A DNA stretch of 64,000 nucleotides from Nibrella saemangeumensis (GCF_039541915.1 NZ_BAABHD010000029.1:124001-188000); one strand, 5' to 3'. Shown: positions 43,796 through 53,894, numbered from the stretch's first letter. The notes: generated by a model not told the origin, from the sequence alone. Program-made: numbers and translations.

Positions 43796-44110
43796 ATGCC
43801 AAGAGGAGACAAATCGGCGTACACCGACAAGCAGAAGCGGCAGGCCGAACACATCGAGGAAAGTTATGAGGAACGTGGCGTATCCGAAGAAGAAGCGGAA
43901 CGCCGTGCATGGGCAACGGTAAATAAAACGTCGGGCGGAGGAAAAAAGAGTGGTTCCGGTCGCGGCAAAGCCGAAAACAAGGAACCGGCAAAGGCAGGCG
44001 GCAAAAAAGGCGGTGCGGCTTCGGCCTCCCGCACGCCCGAACAGCGTTCGGCCTCAGCAAAGAAAGCCGCTGAGACCCGAAAGCGAAACGCTGCGGCTAA
44101 AGCGAAGTAA
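43796..44110 (+). CDS. Basic 'plasmid stabilization'-type protein with Lys/Ala-rich tail
   Basis: A 104-residue protein. The N-terminal 50 residues carry the conserved MPRGDKSAYTDKQKRQAEHI start and SEEEAERRAWATVNKTSGGG block often annotated as plasmid stabilization protein. The rest is a Lys-, Ala-, Gly-rich tail with a TPEQRSASAKKAAETRKRN stretch, like histone H1 tails. It probably binds nucleic acid without sequence preference, by composition. ATG 43796 is chosen; a longer frame begins 36 bases upstream. No toxin or plasmid gene is near. Confidence 0.8.
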   Translation: MPRGDKSAYTDKQKRQAEHIEESYEERGVSEEEAERRAWATVNKTSGGGKKSGSGRGKAENKEPAKAGGKKGGAASASRTPEQRSASAKKAAETRKRNAAAKAK

Positions 44111-44115
44111 TGATC

Positions 44116-44186
44116 GGTGCGTTTGACGGATCACCTCGCCCGTCTCGCATTGCAAATGCGGACGAGCGGAGAGCGGTAAACGCACC
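44116..44186. repeat. REP-like hairpin between convergent genes
   Basis: Outer arms 44116-44124 and 44178-44186 are perfect (nine bases), and an inner stem has CGCATTGCAAATGCG at 44146-44160 with flanking CGCCCGTC/GACGAGCG. It sits between stops of the convergent genes at 44110 and 44216, so it may serve as a two-way terminator. It resembles the elements at 55300-55431. Confidence 0.6.
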
Positions 44187-44215
44187 TGCAGTGGCGGACC
44201 ATGGCAGATAGGTGA

Positions 44216-45253
44216 TCAATAAAACGTTGGTATTGGATTTAAGGTCAGGTTGTTTCGCTGGTGCCAGTAGGGGTAAATGGGCGGCACGTCGCTGGCAGCA
44301 TCCAGTTTTTTGATCTGGTCGGTGGTCAGGTTCCAGCCGACGGCATCCAGGTTCTGCTGGAGCTGTTCTTCGTTGCGGGCACCGATGATGATGCTGGAAA
44401 CGGTTGGCCGTTGCAGCACCCAGTTGAGTGCTACCTGCGCGATGGACTTACCCGTTTCGGCGGCAATCTCCTCCAGGGCATCGGTGATCTGGTAGAACGT
44501 TTCGTCGTCCACCACCTTCTGCGGTACCGGGCTGCCGCCTTCGACTACGCGGCCCTGAGACGGAGCCGGTTTGTTGCGGCCATATTTGCCGCCCAATCGC
44601 CCACCGGCCAGCGGACTCCAGACCAATGCCCCTACCTTCTGGTCAAGTCCCAGCGGCATCAGTTCCCACTCATAATCGCGGTTGACCAGCGAGTAGTATA
44701 CCTGATGGGCCACGTAGCGGTGCCAGCCGTAGCGCTCCGAGGTAGAAAGCGATTTCATCAGGTGCCAGCCCGAGAAGTTGGAGCAGGCAATGTAGCGCAC
44801 TTTGCCGCTTTGCACCAGATCATCCAGCGCCCGCAGGGTTTCTTCAACGGGTGTGACACCGTCGAAGCCGTGCATATGGTAGATGTCGATGTAGTCGGTA
44901 TTGAGCCGTTTGAGGCTACCCTCGCATTGCCTGATCAGCCGGTAACGCGATGATCCCTGACTATTCTGCCCCTGCCCAAACGGAAAGGTACCTTTGGTAG
45001 AGATAAATACCCGATCACGCAGACCCGAGAGGGCTTTACCCAGAATCTCCTCTGAGAGCCCCTGCGAGTAGGTGTCGGCGGTGTCGAACAGGTTGACACC
45101 GGCGTCCAGGCATAGATTCACTAACCGGGTAGCTTCTTCTACCTGGGTGCTGCCCCAGGCTTTGAAAAACTCCGTGCCGCCCCCGAATGTGGCGGTTCCA
45201 AAACTAAGCACCGGCACCTGCAGGCCCGAGCCTCCTAATTGTCTGTACTCCAT
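44216..45253 (-). CDS. Aldo/keto reductase
   Basis: A 345-residue NADPH-dependent reductase of the AKR fold. The active-site tetrad can be read in order: Asp and Tyr in LFDTADTYSQGLSEEILGKA, Lys in VFISTKGTF and His in DIYHMHGFDG. The nucleotide-binding end SSIIIGARNEEQLQQNLDAV is typical. It is cytoplasmic, with unknown substrate (sugar or aldehyde). It stands alone and converges on the small basic gene. Confidence 0.94.
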   Translation of the reverse strand: MEYRQLGGSGLQVPVLSFGTATFGGGTEFFKAWGSTQVEEATRLVNLCLDAGVNLFDTADTYSQGLSEEILGKALSGLRDRVFISTKGTFPFGQGQNSQGSSRYRLIRQCEGSLKRLNTDYIDIYHMHGFDGVTPVEETLRALDDLVQSGKVRYIACSNFSGWHLMKSLSTSERYGWHRYVAHQVYYSLVNRDYEWELMPLGLDQKVGALVWSPLAGGRLGGKYGRNKPAPSQGRVVEGGSPVPQKVVDDETFYQITDALEEIAAETGKSIAQVALNWVLQRPTVSSIIIGARNEEQLQQNLDAVGWNLTTDQIKKLDAASDVPPIYPYWHQRNNLTLNPIPTFY

Positions 45254-45377
45254 AGTGGGCGCAAGCTACACAGACAGTCAGCTATAGTCAACCCGTTACC
45301 TAAAGGTCACTAACAAGGGTGAGTGCCGCCCCAGGTTATCCCGGTAGACGGCACCCTACACGTGGCAGAGGCTACAC

Positions 45378-48300
45378 TCAGAGCTTTAGCATTTTGAACT
45401 GCCGGACTCCTGTCTGTCCCTGGCTTACCAGAATATAGGTACCAGCGGGCAACGTCGCTATATCCAGTTCCTCCAGGCTGCCCGCCTGGCTTACCGACCG
45501 GACTATCCGCCCGTCGAGCCCCGTAAGCATGTACGACTCGTAGACCAGTGCGGGGGTAAAGAATACTTTCCCGGTTTGCGTAGGATTCGGATAGGCTTTC
45601 ACCACTACCTCTTCGGTCTGGGCGGCCGCCAGCCGGGCATTGCCGGTGCTATAAGGACCATGTGCCCCGGTAATGGTTCCGCCTGTGTTTTTCAGCCGGC
45701 CAACCTCAAACTCGCTGTAATCGGCATACCAGGCGGTAGGTGTGGCTGATCCGGAGCTGGATGGATACAGGGAACCAAACCGGAAATAAGGCACCGATGA
45801 GGGAGTCGAGCCAGGGTTATAGAGCCAGGCACCATTGGCTTTATTATCGCTGGCTCTAGGGATCGCGTAATGCCCCGTAGCGCTGCTTCCACCGGGTCGG
45901 GAGTTGACCGGGTTGCGGTTATACAGGTCGGTCGGGCTGCCATCTCCGTTAATCACCACCGTTTCGTAGCTGTAGTCAAACATATTGGCATACGGACCGG
46001 CATAGGCATTGGTGAACTGATTGAAGTCGACGCCTTTCTGCCAATAGTGCCGGACCAGTACCGGAGTCGTGATCTCATGCGTCGCGCTGAGCGTCCAGTA
46101 GCGGTTTTGGACATTGGTCATGGCTGTCAGGTAGTCGTTCGGCTCTGTATAATTCAACAGCGTAGCGCCTGCCTGTCCCTGCAGTTTAAGAGTAAACATA
46201 CCATCGCCTACTTTGCCGATGTTGTTTCCGTTTTTCCGGATCGACAGCAGCATCTCCGGGTTGCCGGGCTGATTTCGCCGGATGTAGTGCGTAAACCGGG
46301 CATTGCTGGCCTGGCGGGTATCGGTACATTCGCAGTCCGGCGTGTAGGTGGTTCCGTTGGTAGCCGGGATCACAAACGCGCCGTTGTCCTTCAGGATCGT
46401 ATATTGATCCAACACCTTATTATCATCGGCGATGAATTTGGCGTCGAGCCGGTTGCCGTTTACCTCCAGGTACATGGAGCCGCCTATATCGTGCGACTGT
46501 TGCATCACCGCGTGCGGCCAGCTGGATTGCTGACCACCCATGGCCCCACCCGACCCGTTGACCACGTGCACGATGTAATTCGGATCGGCCGATTTTTTGA
46601 AGTAAATCATCGAGTTCGCCAGTGACTTGGACTCGCAGGCATACCAGCCACTAGTGGTTCCCTCCGCGGCCGGCGGCAGATAACGGGCACTGTCGGCCAG
46701 GTAATCGCTTTCTTTGCCGTACTGGCCCCGGATGGGCTTCGAGCGTTCATACACGTGGCTGTGCCCGGTCATAACCATATCCACTTTATAGCTTTCCAGG
46801 AACTTCAGAAACTTCTCCCGCAGCGGGACAATTTCGGGGTCGGTATCGGAGTCTTTGGTACCCATGGAGTAGAACGGGTAATGCGTAATCACGATGATCC
46901 ACTTGATTCGTGGGTCCTGCTGGGCTTTGGTCAGGTCTTTTTTCAGCCACCGGACCTGGGCACTCTTTGGCTCCCCGTCCGGACCCGGCTCGGTATCAAG
47001 AATATTGCGGCCGTTGGGGCAGGTGTAGGTGCCGTTCTCCTGCAACACGCAATCTTCAAACCCGTAGGAGTCCAGGCTGACAAAATGAATATTGCCGTAA
47101 TCAAACGAATAGTACGCTTCCCGACCCGAGTGTACGCCACTATTGTCGCCCCGTGTGATGTGGCTGATCACATCGTAATAGTGGATCTTGTGGCTTTGGC
47201 GGGTAAACGGATCATTGATATCCTGGCTGTCATTTTTATAGTCATGATTGCCGGGGGTCGCAAAAAACGGCGTCTGTTTCATGATCCTTTGTTTGGGCGT
47301 AACCCTGGAGTCGTACTTGTCAAAAACAAAGTCCTGGTACTGTTGAGGAGTACCCCAGTCATAGGCATTATCGCCCAGCCACAACCAGAGGTTTATGTAT
47401 TCGTTGCCATTGCTGGTCAGGTAATTGTTGAACGCATTCCGGACGTTATCCTGACGATTGGTGGCCGATGCGCGGCCAAAATCACCCAGCGCCCAGATCC
47501 GGACCGGCTTGTCGGCGCTTCCGGTAAGGGGAGCCGTCTGAAATTTGTTATCGGCGTCTCCCTGAAGAACCACCGGTGCGGTTCCGGAAGCGCTGGCACT
47601 GGCTTCAATTGTGTAGGAATACGGCGTATCAGGCTCCAGCCCGTCAATGGTTACGCTGTCACTGTGAATAATTGTCGACACGAGGCTCACCGGTCGGTTA
47701 GGCTGCCAGGTACTGGCTTTGATTACTCCTGATGACGATTTGCAGATAACCCGCCCATAGGCGGCTACATTGGAACTCCAGCGGAAGGTCATGCTCCCTG
47801 AGGTAACCAGTTGCAGGTAAGGGCCTCGGGTCAGGGTAATCGTGCTGAACGCCGGCCGGGGCAGACCGCGCAGTTCCAGATCGAACGTCATATCGGAACT
47901 GGTCTTTGTTGACTGATGCACTTCGGCGGCAATAATATTGGTGCCTGTTTTCAGATTCGATTCCGGTATCGTCAGCATGCGTGTTTTCCAGAGTGGCTCC
48001 TCCGCTTCCGGCATACCAAGGGCCAGCGTCGTATAGCTGAGCGGTGGGGTTGGCATATATTCCCGGTAGACCTCTTTGCCGTTGATGTAGACGATGATGC
48101 CGTCGTCCCGTCTTAGCTTCAGCTCAAAACCATTATAGGCATTGACATCATCCACCGATATTTTTTTCCTGAAATAAGTGGTGATGTGCTTGTTGGTGGG
48201 ATCGCCATAGCTGACAAAAGGTGGATTGGCCGCGGTGGGATCACCCGGTTCGCCATAGCCCAGCCGGGTCGTATCTTTTTTCCACAACTGGTCATTGTAG

Positions 48301-48542
48301 TCGTACAGGCGCCAGGCCGTGCCGGGATCGTTGCCGTCGTCGAGGTATTTCCAGGTTTGCCGGGTCAGTATTGGCAGGCTGGTAATCGCATCATCGGCGG
48401 ACGGAGCCGTAGTTGACCCTGAAGTCGGAGCCGTTTGGGAGAGTTTCAGTTTGGCACGGAGGTAGGTGTTCGTTTTAGTTTGAGCCAGAGCCGACAGGCC
48501 GCACAGCAGGGTGCCAAAGGTTAGTAAAAGAAGCTTATTCAT
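45378..48542 (-). CDS. T9SS-exported metallophosphoesterase, purple acid phosphatase-like
   Basis: A 1054-residue secreted enzyme with signal peptide (to residue 20, SALAQ). An N-terminal region (about 60-215) resembles jelly-roll modules with DDGIIVYINGKEVYREYMP; a fibronectin-like PAP N-terminal domain follows (about 230-340, LTRGPYLQLVTSGSMTFRWS). The phosphoesterase core (about 345-650) shows the metal motifs GDFG, GDNAYDWG, GNHDY, THYPFY and GHSHVYERS. Its C-terminal 75 residues are a type IX sorting domain (AYPNPTQTGKVFF ... PAGTYILVSQGQTG). It probably releases phosphate from organic esters outside the cell. It stands alone. Confidence 0.93.
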   Translation of the reverse strand: MNKLLLLTFGTLLCGLSALAQTKTNTYLRAKLKLSQTAPTSGSTTAPSADDAITSLPILTRQTWKYLDDGNDPGTAWRLYDYNDQLWKKDTTRLGYGEPGDPTAANPPFVSYGDPTNKHITTYFRKKISVDDVNAYNGFELKLRRDDGIIVYINGKEVYREYMPTPPLSYTTLALGMPEAEEPLWKTRMLTIPESNLKTGTNIIAAEVHQSTKTSSDMTFDLELRGLPRPAFSTITLTRGPYLQLVTSGSMTFRWSSNVAAYGRVICKSSSGVIKASTWQPNRPVSLVSTIIHSDSVTIDGLEPDTPYSYTIEASASASGTAPVVLQGDADNKFQTAPLTGSADKPVRIWALGDFGRASATNRQDNVRNAFNNYLTSNGNEYINLWLWLGDNAYDWGTPQQYQDFVFDKYDSRVTPKQRIMKQTPFFATPGNHDYKNDSQDINDPFTRQSHKIHYYDVISHITRGDNSGVHSGREAYYSFDYGNIHFVSLDSYGFEDCVLQENGTYTCPNGRNILDTEPGPDGEPKSAQVRWLKKDLTKAQQDPRIKWIIVITHYPFYSMGTKDSDTDPEIVPLREKFLKFLESYKVDMVMTGHSHVYERSKPIRGQYGKESDYLADSARYLPPAAEGTTSGWYACESKSLANSMIYFKKSADPNYIVHVVNGSGGAMGGQQSSWPHAVMQQSHDIGGSMYLEVNGNRLDAKFIADDNKVLDQYTILKDNGAFVIPATNGTTYTPDCECTDTRQASNARFTHYIRRNQPGNPEMLLSIRKNGNNIGKVGDGMFTLKLQGQAGATLLNYTEPNDYLTAMTNVQNRYWTLSATHEITTPVLVRHYWQKGVDFNQFTNAYAGPYANMFDYSYETVVINGDGSPTDLYNRNPVNSRPGGSSATGHYAIPRASDNKANGAWLYNPGSTPSSVPYFRFGSLYPSSSGSATPTAWYADYSEFEVGRLKNTGGTITGAHGPYSTGNARLAAAQTEEVVVKAYPNPTQTGKVFFTPALVYESYMLTGLDGRIVRSVSQAGSLEELDIATLPAGTYILVSQGQTGVRQFKMLKL

Positions 48543-48647
48543 GACCGTTCGCGATTAGAAGGTTCGACAGCGTTATGCGTTTCGTACCTGTCTATCGCGA
48601 ATTCCGGCCAAGGTTATCAGCGGCTACCCGGCTAACCAGCTATTTAT

Positions 48648-49943
48648 TTACGGCATACTCACTTTGACCGGCTCCGGTTTGGCGGCCGCGCCGGGTTGCT
48701 TTACCGCCACCAGCGTGATAAGGGCCGACAGCAACAGCGAGCCAGCCATAAAGATATACGAAGCACCGAAGCCACCGGTGGTGCCGTTCAGGTAGCCGAC
48801 GATATAGGCGCCAACGAACGAACCCAGCGCCCCGAAGCTGTTGATGAGCGCCATGGCACCACCCGCTACGTTTTTCGGAAGGATCTCCGGAATGATGGCA
48901 AAGAAAGGCCCGTAGGGCGCGTACATAGCCCCACCGGCAATGATCAGCAGCACAAAAGAAAGCCAGAAATTATTGGCCCCCAGCAGATACGAGCCGTAAA
49001 AAGCCACCGCCCCGATCAGCAGGAACGGCCAGACAAAGGCTTTGCGGTTCAGGGTCTTGTCGGAGAAGTACGAGGCACTCAGCATACCGATGATCGCCAG
49101 CACATACGGCACCGCCGATAGCCAGCCTGTTTTGACGATATTCATGTTGGGAGCCGCATTCAGGATGGAGGGCAGCCACATCACAAAGCCATAAACGCCG
49201 ACGCTCCACAGGGCATATTGCAGACTGAGCAGAATCACAATGCGGGATTTGAACGCTTCGGCGTAGTTCTTCACCGGCTTAATGCCCTGTTGCTCCTGTT
49301 GCAGTTTCGCTTCCAGCGCCTGCTTTTCGGGAGTGGTCAACCAAGTGGCGTCCTGGGGTTTATCCTGCACCAGCCGCCACCAGAAAAACGCCCAGATAAT
49401 AGCCGGCAGGCCCTCCCAGATAAACATCCATCGCCAGCCCACGGCATTGATCAGGTACCCCGACAGCACCGACATCCACAGGATGGTGGCTGGGTTGCCC
49501 AGAATCAGAAACGTATTGGCCCGCGACCGCTCCGATTTGGTAAACCACCGGCTCAGGAACAGCAGCATGGCCGGCATCACCGCACTCTCGACCACTCCGA
49601 GCATAAAGCGGATCACGATCAAGGCGTTGATGTTGCTGACAATGCCGGTGGCCATGGCCAGACCACCCCACAGAATCAGCGACCAGAAGATCAGCTTTTT
49701 GGCGCTGCGGTTTTCGGCATAAATGGCACCGGGCACCTGAAAGAAGAAATACCCCAGAAAGAACAGCGACCCCAGCAGCGACGACATAGCCGGAGTAATG
49801 CCCAGATCTTCGGCCATGCCGCCGGCGGCCCCGAAGCCAAAATTGGCCCGGTCCAGATACGCCAGGCTGTAGGTGATAAAGGCAATGGGAATAAGGCGGT
49901 ACCAGCGGGCTTTGGCCAGGATAATGTCAGAATTAGCTTGCAT
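48648..49943 (-). CDS. MFS transporter, anion:cation symporter type
   Basis: A 431-residue transporter with twelve predicted membrane segments. ATG 49943 is preferred; the longer frame from a GTG adds a doubtful leader. Family hints are YLDRANFGFGAAGGMAEDLG, FFLGYFFFQVPGAIYAENRS, GVVESAVMPAMLLFLSRWF and TWLTTPEKQALEAKLQQEQQ, all typical of the ACS family (hexuronate, glucarate, tartrate or phthalate transporters). An acidic sugar is a fair guess. It is divergent from the lactate permease gene with 103 bases between. Confidence 0.9.
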   Translation of the reverse strand: MQANSDIILAKARWYRLIPIAFITYSLAYLDRANFGFGAAGGMAEDLGITPAMSSLLGSLFFLGYFFFQVPGAIYAENRSAKKLIFWSLILWGGLAMATGIVSNINALIVIRFMLGVVESAVMPAMLLFLSRWFTKSERSRANTFLILGNPATILWMSVLSGYLINAVGWRWMFIWEGLPAIIWAFFWWRLVQDKPQDATWLTTPEKQALEAKLQQEQQGIKPVKNYAEAFKSRIVILLSLQYALWSVGVYGFVMWLPSILNAAPNMNIVKTGWLSAVPYVLAIIGMLSASYFSDKTLNRKAFVWPFLLIGAVAFYGSYLLGANNFWLSFVLLIIAGGAMYAPYGPFFAIIPEILPKNVAGGAMALINSFGALGSFVGAYIVGYLNGTTGGFGASYIFMAGSLLLSALITLVAVKQPGAAAKPEPVKVSMP

Positions 49944-50046
49944 CGGGTCCAGGAGTTGCACTTCCGTTAAAAACACAAACCGGGGCGCTTATACTCAGTG
50001 CGGGCTGGATTATAAGCCTTTTGGGTTTGTTCAGCGTTACTGTTGT

Positions 50047-51528
50047 ATGAATTCACCGATACTCTATTCACTACTTGCGTTATTACCCCTGCTGGTGCTG
50101 ATTGTTCTCTCCCTCTGGAAAAGCCTGACCCTGGCGGTGAGCGTCAGCTTTATCGTCACGGCAGCGCTGTTTTTTGTCTGGCAGGCACCGGTTTCTTATT
50201 TCCTGGCGTCACTGATTACGGCGCTGCTGTCGACGGTGACCATCCTGATGATCGTGGTCGGGGCCATATTTCTGTACCGCGTCATGGAAGGTACCGGCTA
50301 TATCAACGCCATCAGTACGTCAATGCAGCAGATTCACCCGGCCAGAGAAGTGAGCTTTTTCCTGGTGGCCATCGGACTGACAGCCTTTTTTGAAGGCGTT
50401 GCCGGCTTCGGTACGCCCGGCACCATTGTGCCCCTGCTGCTGATGGCCATGGGCTTTGATGCAATACTGGCCTTATCCGTCGTTCTTCTGCTGAACAGCC
50501 TCGTAGGAATTGCCGGGGCAGTCGGTACGCCCGTACTGACCGGTTTGCAACTCCCGCTCGATCTGCCACCGGCTATGGTGTCGGCCATTTACCGCCACGC
50601 ATCCATCATCATCTCCGTTGCCGGCCTGGTGCTGCTGCTGTTCATCCTCCGGCTGTATCGCCGGCAGGCGGGTGACCTTAAGTATACTAAGCAGGTTTTT
50701 CTGATGTATGCCTTCTTTGTGGGGCCACTTATTCTTTTTTCGTTCTTCGCCGGCGAGTTCAGCGTTATTCTGGCGGCTGTAGCCATGCTGATCCTGTCGG
50801 CGCTGGTCCTGAAACAGGGCGATCAGCCGCTGCCGCTGAAACCCTGGCTACCCTACCTGACCCTTATTGCGCTGCTGTTGCTGCCGAAACTGATCGCCCC
50901 GTTGAAGAACATGATCAACTGGGAGTGGGAACTGCATAACCTGCTGTCGACCAGTATCGATGCTACCTTTAAACCCCTGGTGGTGCCGCTGATTCCGTTC
51001 GTGGTGGTCGGGCTGGGCGTCATGTGGACCAAACGCAGCCGTGAATTTTACCTGAACAGCATTCTGAAAAAAGTCGGCTCGGTCTTTATCATTCTGTATC
51101 CGGCCATCGCCATTTCTCAGCTTATGGTCAATTCCGGCACCGACCGGCCTTCTATGGTCGACCACCTCGCGATGATGCTGCAGCAAACCGGTCCGCTGTA
51201 TGTGCTGTTTGCTCCCCTGCTGGGGATTGTCGGGGCGTTTATCACCGGCAGCACCACCGTCTCCAACCTGGTCTTTGGCGCGGCCCAGCTCCAGACGGCC
51301 CAGAACCTGGGGCTGAATGAATCGCTAATCCTGTCGCTGCAGCTCTGCGGAGGCTCGCTGGGTAATGGCATCTGCCTTTTCAACATCATTGCGGCAGCCT
51401 CGGTGGCCAATGTCAGCGACTACAAACAGATCCTGAAGAACAACCTGCCCCCGGCCATAGCGGCCGGTCTGGTAGCCGGTATCGCCGGCTGGCTGTTGAT
51501 GCAGACCGGCTCCCTGCCGCCAGAGTAG
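50047..51528 (+). CDS. L-lactate permease-like transporter
   Basis: A 493-residue membrane protein of the LctP family with about 12-14 hydrophobic segments. The typical sequences FFEGVAGFGTPGTIVPLLLM, NSLVGIAGAVGTPVLTGLQL and FITGSTTVSNLVFGAAQLQT are clear. It should import lactate, glycolate or a similar monocarboxylate with protons. ATG 50047 is taken; the frame is open far upstream but overlaps the divergent MFS gene. It lies 62 bases before the GH3 gene. Confidence 0.9.
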   Translation: MNSPILYSLLALLPLLVLIVLSLWKSLTLAVSVSFIVTAALFFVWQAPVSYFLASLITALLSTVTILMIVVGAIFLYRVMEGTGYINAISTSMQQIHPAREVSFFLVAIGLTAFFEGVAGFGTPGTIVPLLLMAMGFDAILALSVVLLLNSLVGIAGAVGTPVLTGLQLPLDLPPAMVSAIYRHASIIISVAGLVLLLFILRLYRRQAGDLKYTKQVFLMYAFFVGPLILFSFFAGEFSVILAAVAMLILSALVLKQGDQPLPLKPWLPYLTLIALLLLPKLIAPLKNMINWEWELHNLLSTSIDATFKPLVVPLIPFVVVGLGVMWTKRSREFYLNSILKKVGSVFIILYPAIAISQLMVNSGTDRPSMVDHLAMMLQQTGPLYVLFAPLLGIVGAFITGSTTVSNLVFGAAQLQTAQNLGLNESLILSLQLCGGSLGNGICLFNIIAAASVANVSDYKQILKNNLPPAIAAGLVAGIAGWLLMQTGSLPPE

Positions 51529-51590
51529 GGTTCTGTAACAAAGTCTGTTCACCGGGGTTAACCGCTTAGCAATGTTACTAAACTATTTCT

Positions 51591-53111
51591 ATGGCAGTTA
51601 TTGGTGAACTAATAAAGCGGGCAATCGACGTATACGGGTTAATTACCTCCGATCCTGATCCGGCCGAGGCTCAACGGGAAGTGCTTCAACAGCTTCTTAC
51701 CAAAGCAAAACTTACCGCCTTCGGCAAAAAACATACCTTCAGTAAGATCCTGGACAGTGGCGACCCCATTGCGGCCTTCCAGCAGGAAGTACCGGTTCAC
51801 GACTACGATAAACTACACAACGACTGGTGGCATTACCTGCTGGAAGGCCACCAGAACGTGACCTGGCCGGGTGGTCAGAATTATTTTGCGCTCAGCAGCG
51901 GCACCACCAGTCATAGTAAATACATCCCGGTGACCGACGATATGCTCGACGCCATCCGCCGGTCGGGCATTCAGCAGGTGATGAGCCTGAAGAACTTCGA
52001 CCTGCCGTCCGATTTTTTTACCAAGCAGATCATGATGCTGGGCAGCAGCGTGAGCCTGATCGAAAAAGACGACCATCAGGAAGGCGAAATCAGCGGCATC
52101 AGCGCGGCCAACCTGCCGGCCTGGTTCCGGGGCTTCTATAAGCCGGGGATTGAAATTGCTTCCATTAAGGATTGGGACGAAAAAGTCCACCGCATTGCCC
52201 AGGAAGCTCCCACCTGGGACATCGGCAGCCTCAGCGGCATTCCGTCCTGGATTGAAATGATGCTCAAAGAAGTCATCGCTCATAATAAGGTAGACACCAT
52301 CCACGACATCTGGCCGAACCTGCAGGTCTACACCTCCGGCGGAGTAGCATTTGAGCCCTACCGGAAGAGCTTCGAGAAGTTGCTGGCCCGGCCGCTGACC
52401 TACATCGACACCTACCTGACCTCGGAGGGTTACCTGGCCACGCAGAAACGGCCCGATACCACGGCCATGGCGCTGATCGTCGACAATGGCATATTCTTTG
52501 AATTTGTGCCGTTTACCGATGCCAATATGGATGAAGAAGGGCGGGTCAGACCGGACGCCACTGTACTGTCACTGAAAGATGCCGAAGAAGGGGTTGATTA
52601 CGTCCTGCTGATTACCACAGTATCGGGCGCCTGGCGGTACATGATCGGCGATACGGTCATGCTTACCGACAAAGCCCGGGCCGAAATAAAGATCACCGGC
52701 CGCACCAAGCACTTTCTGAACGTGGTAGGCGAACAGCTGCCGGTGTATCAAATGAACAAGGCGATGGAAAAAATGCAGCAGCAATACGACATGGAGATTA
52801 AAGAGTTTGTGGTGGCAGCCATCCGTAAAAACGGCGAGTACATTAATAAATGGGTGATCGGCTCCGATAAGGAAGTCAACAACGAGGCCTTTGCCGCTGC
52901 GCTGGATACTGAGCTATGCGCCAACAACAAGAACTACAAGGTCGCCCGCAGCAAATCCCTGAAAGGTGTAGAAGCCGACGTAATTCCGGTGGAGAAGTTT
53001 TACCGCTGGAGTGAAGAATACAAAAAGCTGGGAGGGCAGACCAAAATCCCGAGGGTGATGAAGGAAGAAGACTTCCTGGAATTCGAGCATTTTATCCATG
53101 CGCTGGCGTAG
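51591..53111 (+). CDS. GH3-family acyl-adenylating enzyme
   Basis: A 506-residue protein of the GH3 auxin-responsive promoter family, which in bacteria has unknown substrates. The ATP motif SSGTTSHSKYIP (about 104-115), YFALSSGTT, TSGGVAFEPYRKSFEKLL and GRTKHFLNVVGEQLPVYQMN mark the acyl-adenylate-forming fold. In plants the enzymes join amino acids to acids. The start at ATG 51591 is natural. It follows the lactate permease and could share its transcript. Confidence 0.93.
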   Translation: MAVIGELIKRAIDVYGLITSDPDPAEAQREVLQQLLTKAKLTAFGKKHTFSKILDSGDPIAAFQQEVPVHDYDKLHNDWWHYLLEGHQNVTWPGGQNYFALSSGTTSHSKYIPVTDDMLDAIRRSGIQQVMSLKNFDLPSDFFTKQIMMLGSSVSLIEKDDHQEGEISGISAANLPAWFRGFYKPGIEIASIKDWDEKVHRIAQEAPTWDIGSLSGIPSWIEMMLKEVIAHNKVDTIHDIWPNLQVYTSGGVAFEPYRKSFEKLLARPLTYIDTYLTSEGYLATQKRPDTTAMALIVDNGIFFEFVPFTDANMDEEGRVRPDATVLSLKDAEEGVDYVLLITTVSGAWRYMIGDTVMLTDKARAEIKITGRTKHFLNVVGEQLPVYQMNKAMEKMQQQYDMEIKEFVVAAIRKNGEYINKWVIGSDKEVNNEAFAAALDTELCANNKNYKVARSKSLKGVEADVIPVEKFYRWSEEYKKLGGQTKIPRVMKEEDFLEFEHFIHALA

Positions 53112-53250
53112 TGTCGTATAGAACCCGGCCGGTGCCGGTTATCCCTATGCGTCTACCTAACACTCAACCAATAATCTTACAAACAAACGTTTATCTTTTG
53201 GGTTGTTAATGCATTTCACGCATGAAGTAAGTAACGTAAACCCCAACATT

Positions 53251-53658
53251 ATGAAAGTTTCAATTAGTCAGATGAAAGGCATCAGCGAAAGCCTGGTGCA
53301 AGCGCTAAAGACAAAAGGCATTGATAACAGCGATGAACTGCTGGAGGTGGCTAAAACCGCCAAAGGCCGGAAAACAATTGCGGACGAAGCCGGCGTTCCG
53401 ACCAGCGACATTCTCGAACTGGTAAACCGGGCCGACCTCTCCCGCATCAAAGGCGTCGGCCGGGTTATTTCTGACCTGCTGGAAGAAGCCGGGGTGGACA
53501 CCGTGAAAGAACTCGCCCGGCGCAGTCCGCAGAACCTACACGCTAAAATGCTGGAAATTAACCAATCAAAGCAGTTAACTTCCCGGCCGCCAACCCTCGC
53601 GCAGATCGAGGACTTTGTGAGCCAGGCCAAAGAACTGCCGCCCATGGTGGAGCATTAA
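53251..53658 (+). CDS. DUF4332 helix-hairpin-helix protein
   Basis: A 135-residue protein with helix-hairpin-helix units: KGISESLVQALKTKGIDNSD in the first part and LSRIKGVGRVISDLLEEAGV in the second, as in DUF4332. It may bind DNA. ATG 53251 is taken; the frame opens 48 bases earlier. A very strong hairpin follows it. No partner gene can be inferred. Confidence 0.85.
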   Translation: MKVSISQMKGISESLVQALKTKGIDNSDELLEVAKTAKGRKTIADEAGVPTSDILELVNRADLSRIKGVGRVISDLLEEAGVDTVKELARRSPQNLHAKMLEINQSKQLTSRPPTLAQIEDFVSQAKELPPMVEH

Positions 53659-53675
53659 TCCGTTACAACTACCGC

Positions 53676-53725
53676 CCAAAAGAGAGCGCCCCAGGCAATT
53701 AGATAGCTGGGGCGCTCTCTTTTGG
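53676..53725. terminator. Strong bidirectional terminator
   Basis: Perfect 19-base stem (53676-53694 with 53707-53725), twelve-base loop, with AAAA/TTTT near the ends of the arms. It follows the DUF4332 gene. Confidence 0.8.
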
Positions 53726-53894
53726 AAGATAAGTTTAAGCTAATTCCGGGTGCTGCGCCAGTATACCCCGGCCGGTGCTCAGTTTTCCGGTAAAAGCCGT
53801 GCCCTACAGCGATATAATGAACCATCCGGCAAAGAGTAGAACACCATAATACAATAGTTTTGTAACATGGGCTTCAGCTAACTAAACCTCCTGT

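Noticed and set aside
43796..44110. Toxin-antitoxin or plasmid partition role of the 'plasmid stabilization' protein
   Set aside because: No partner gene is near, and the Lys/Ala tail points to general nucleic-acid binding; the family name is historical.
46755..47732. Plus-strand open frame of 325 codons opposite the phosphoesterase gene
   Set aside because: Antisense to well-supported metallophosphoesterase motifs; the translation has no recognisable domain.
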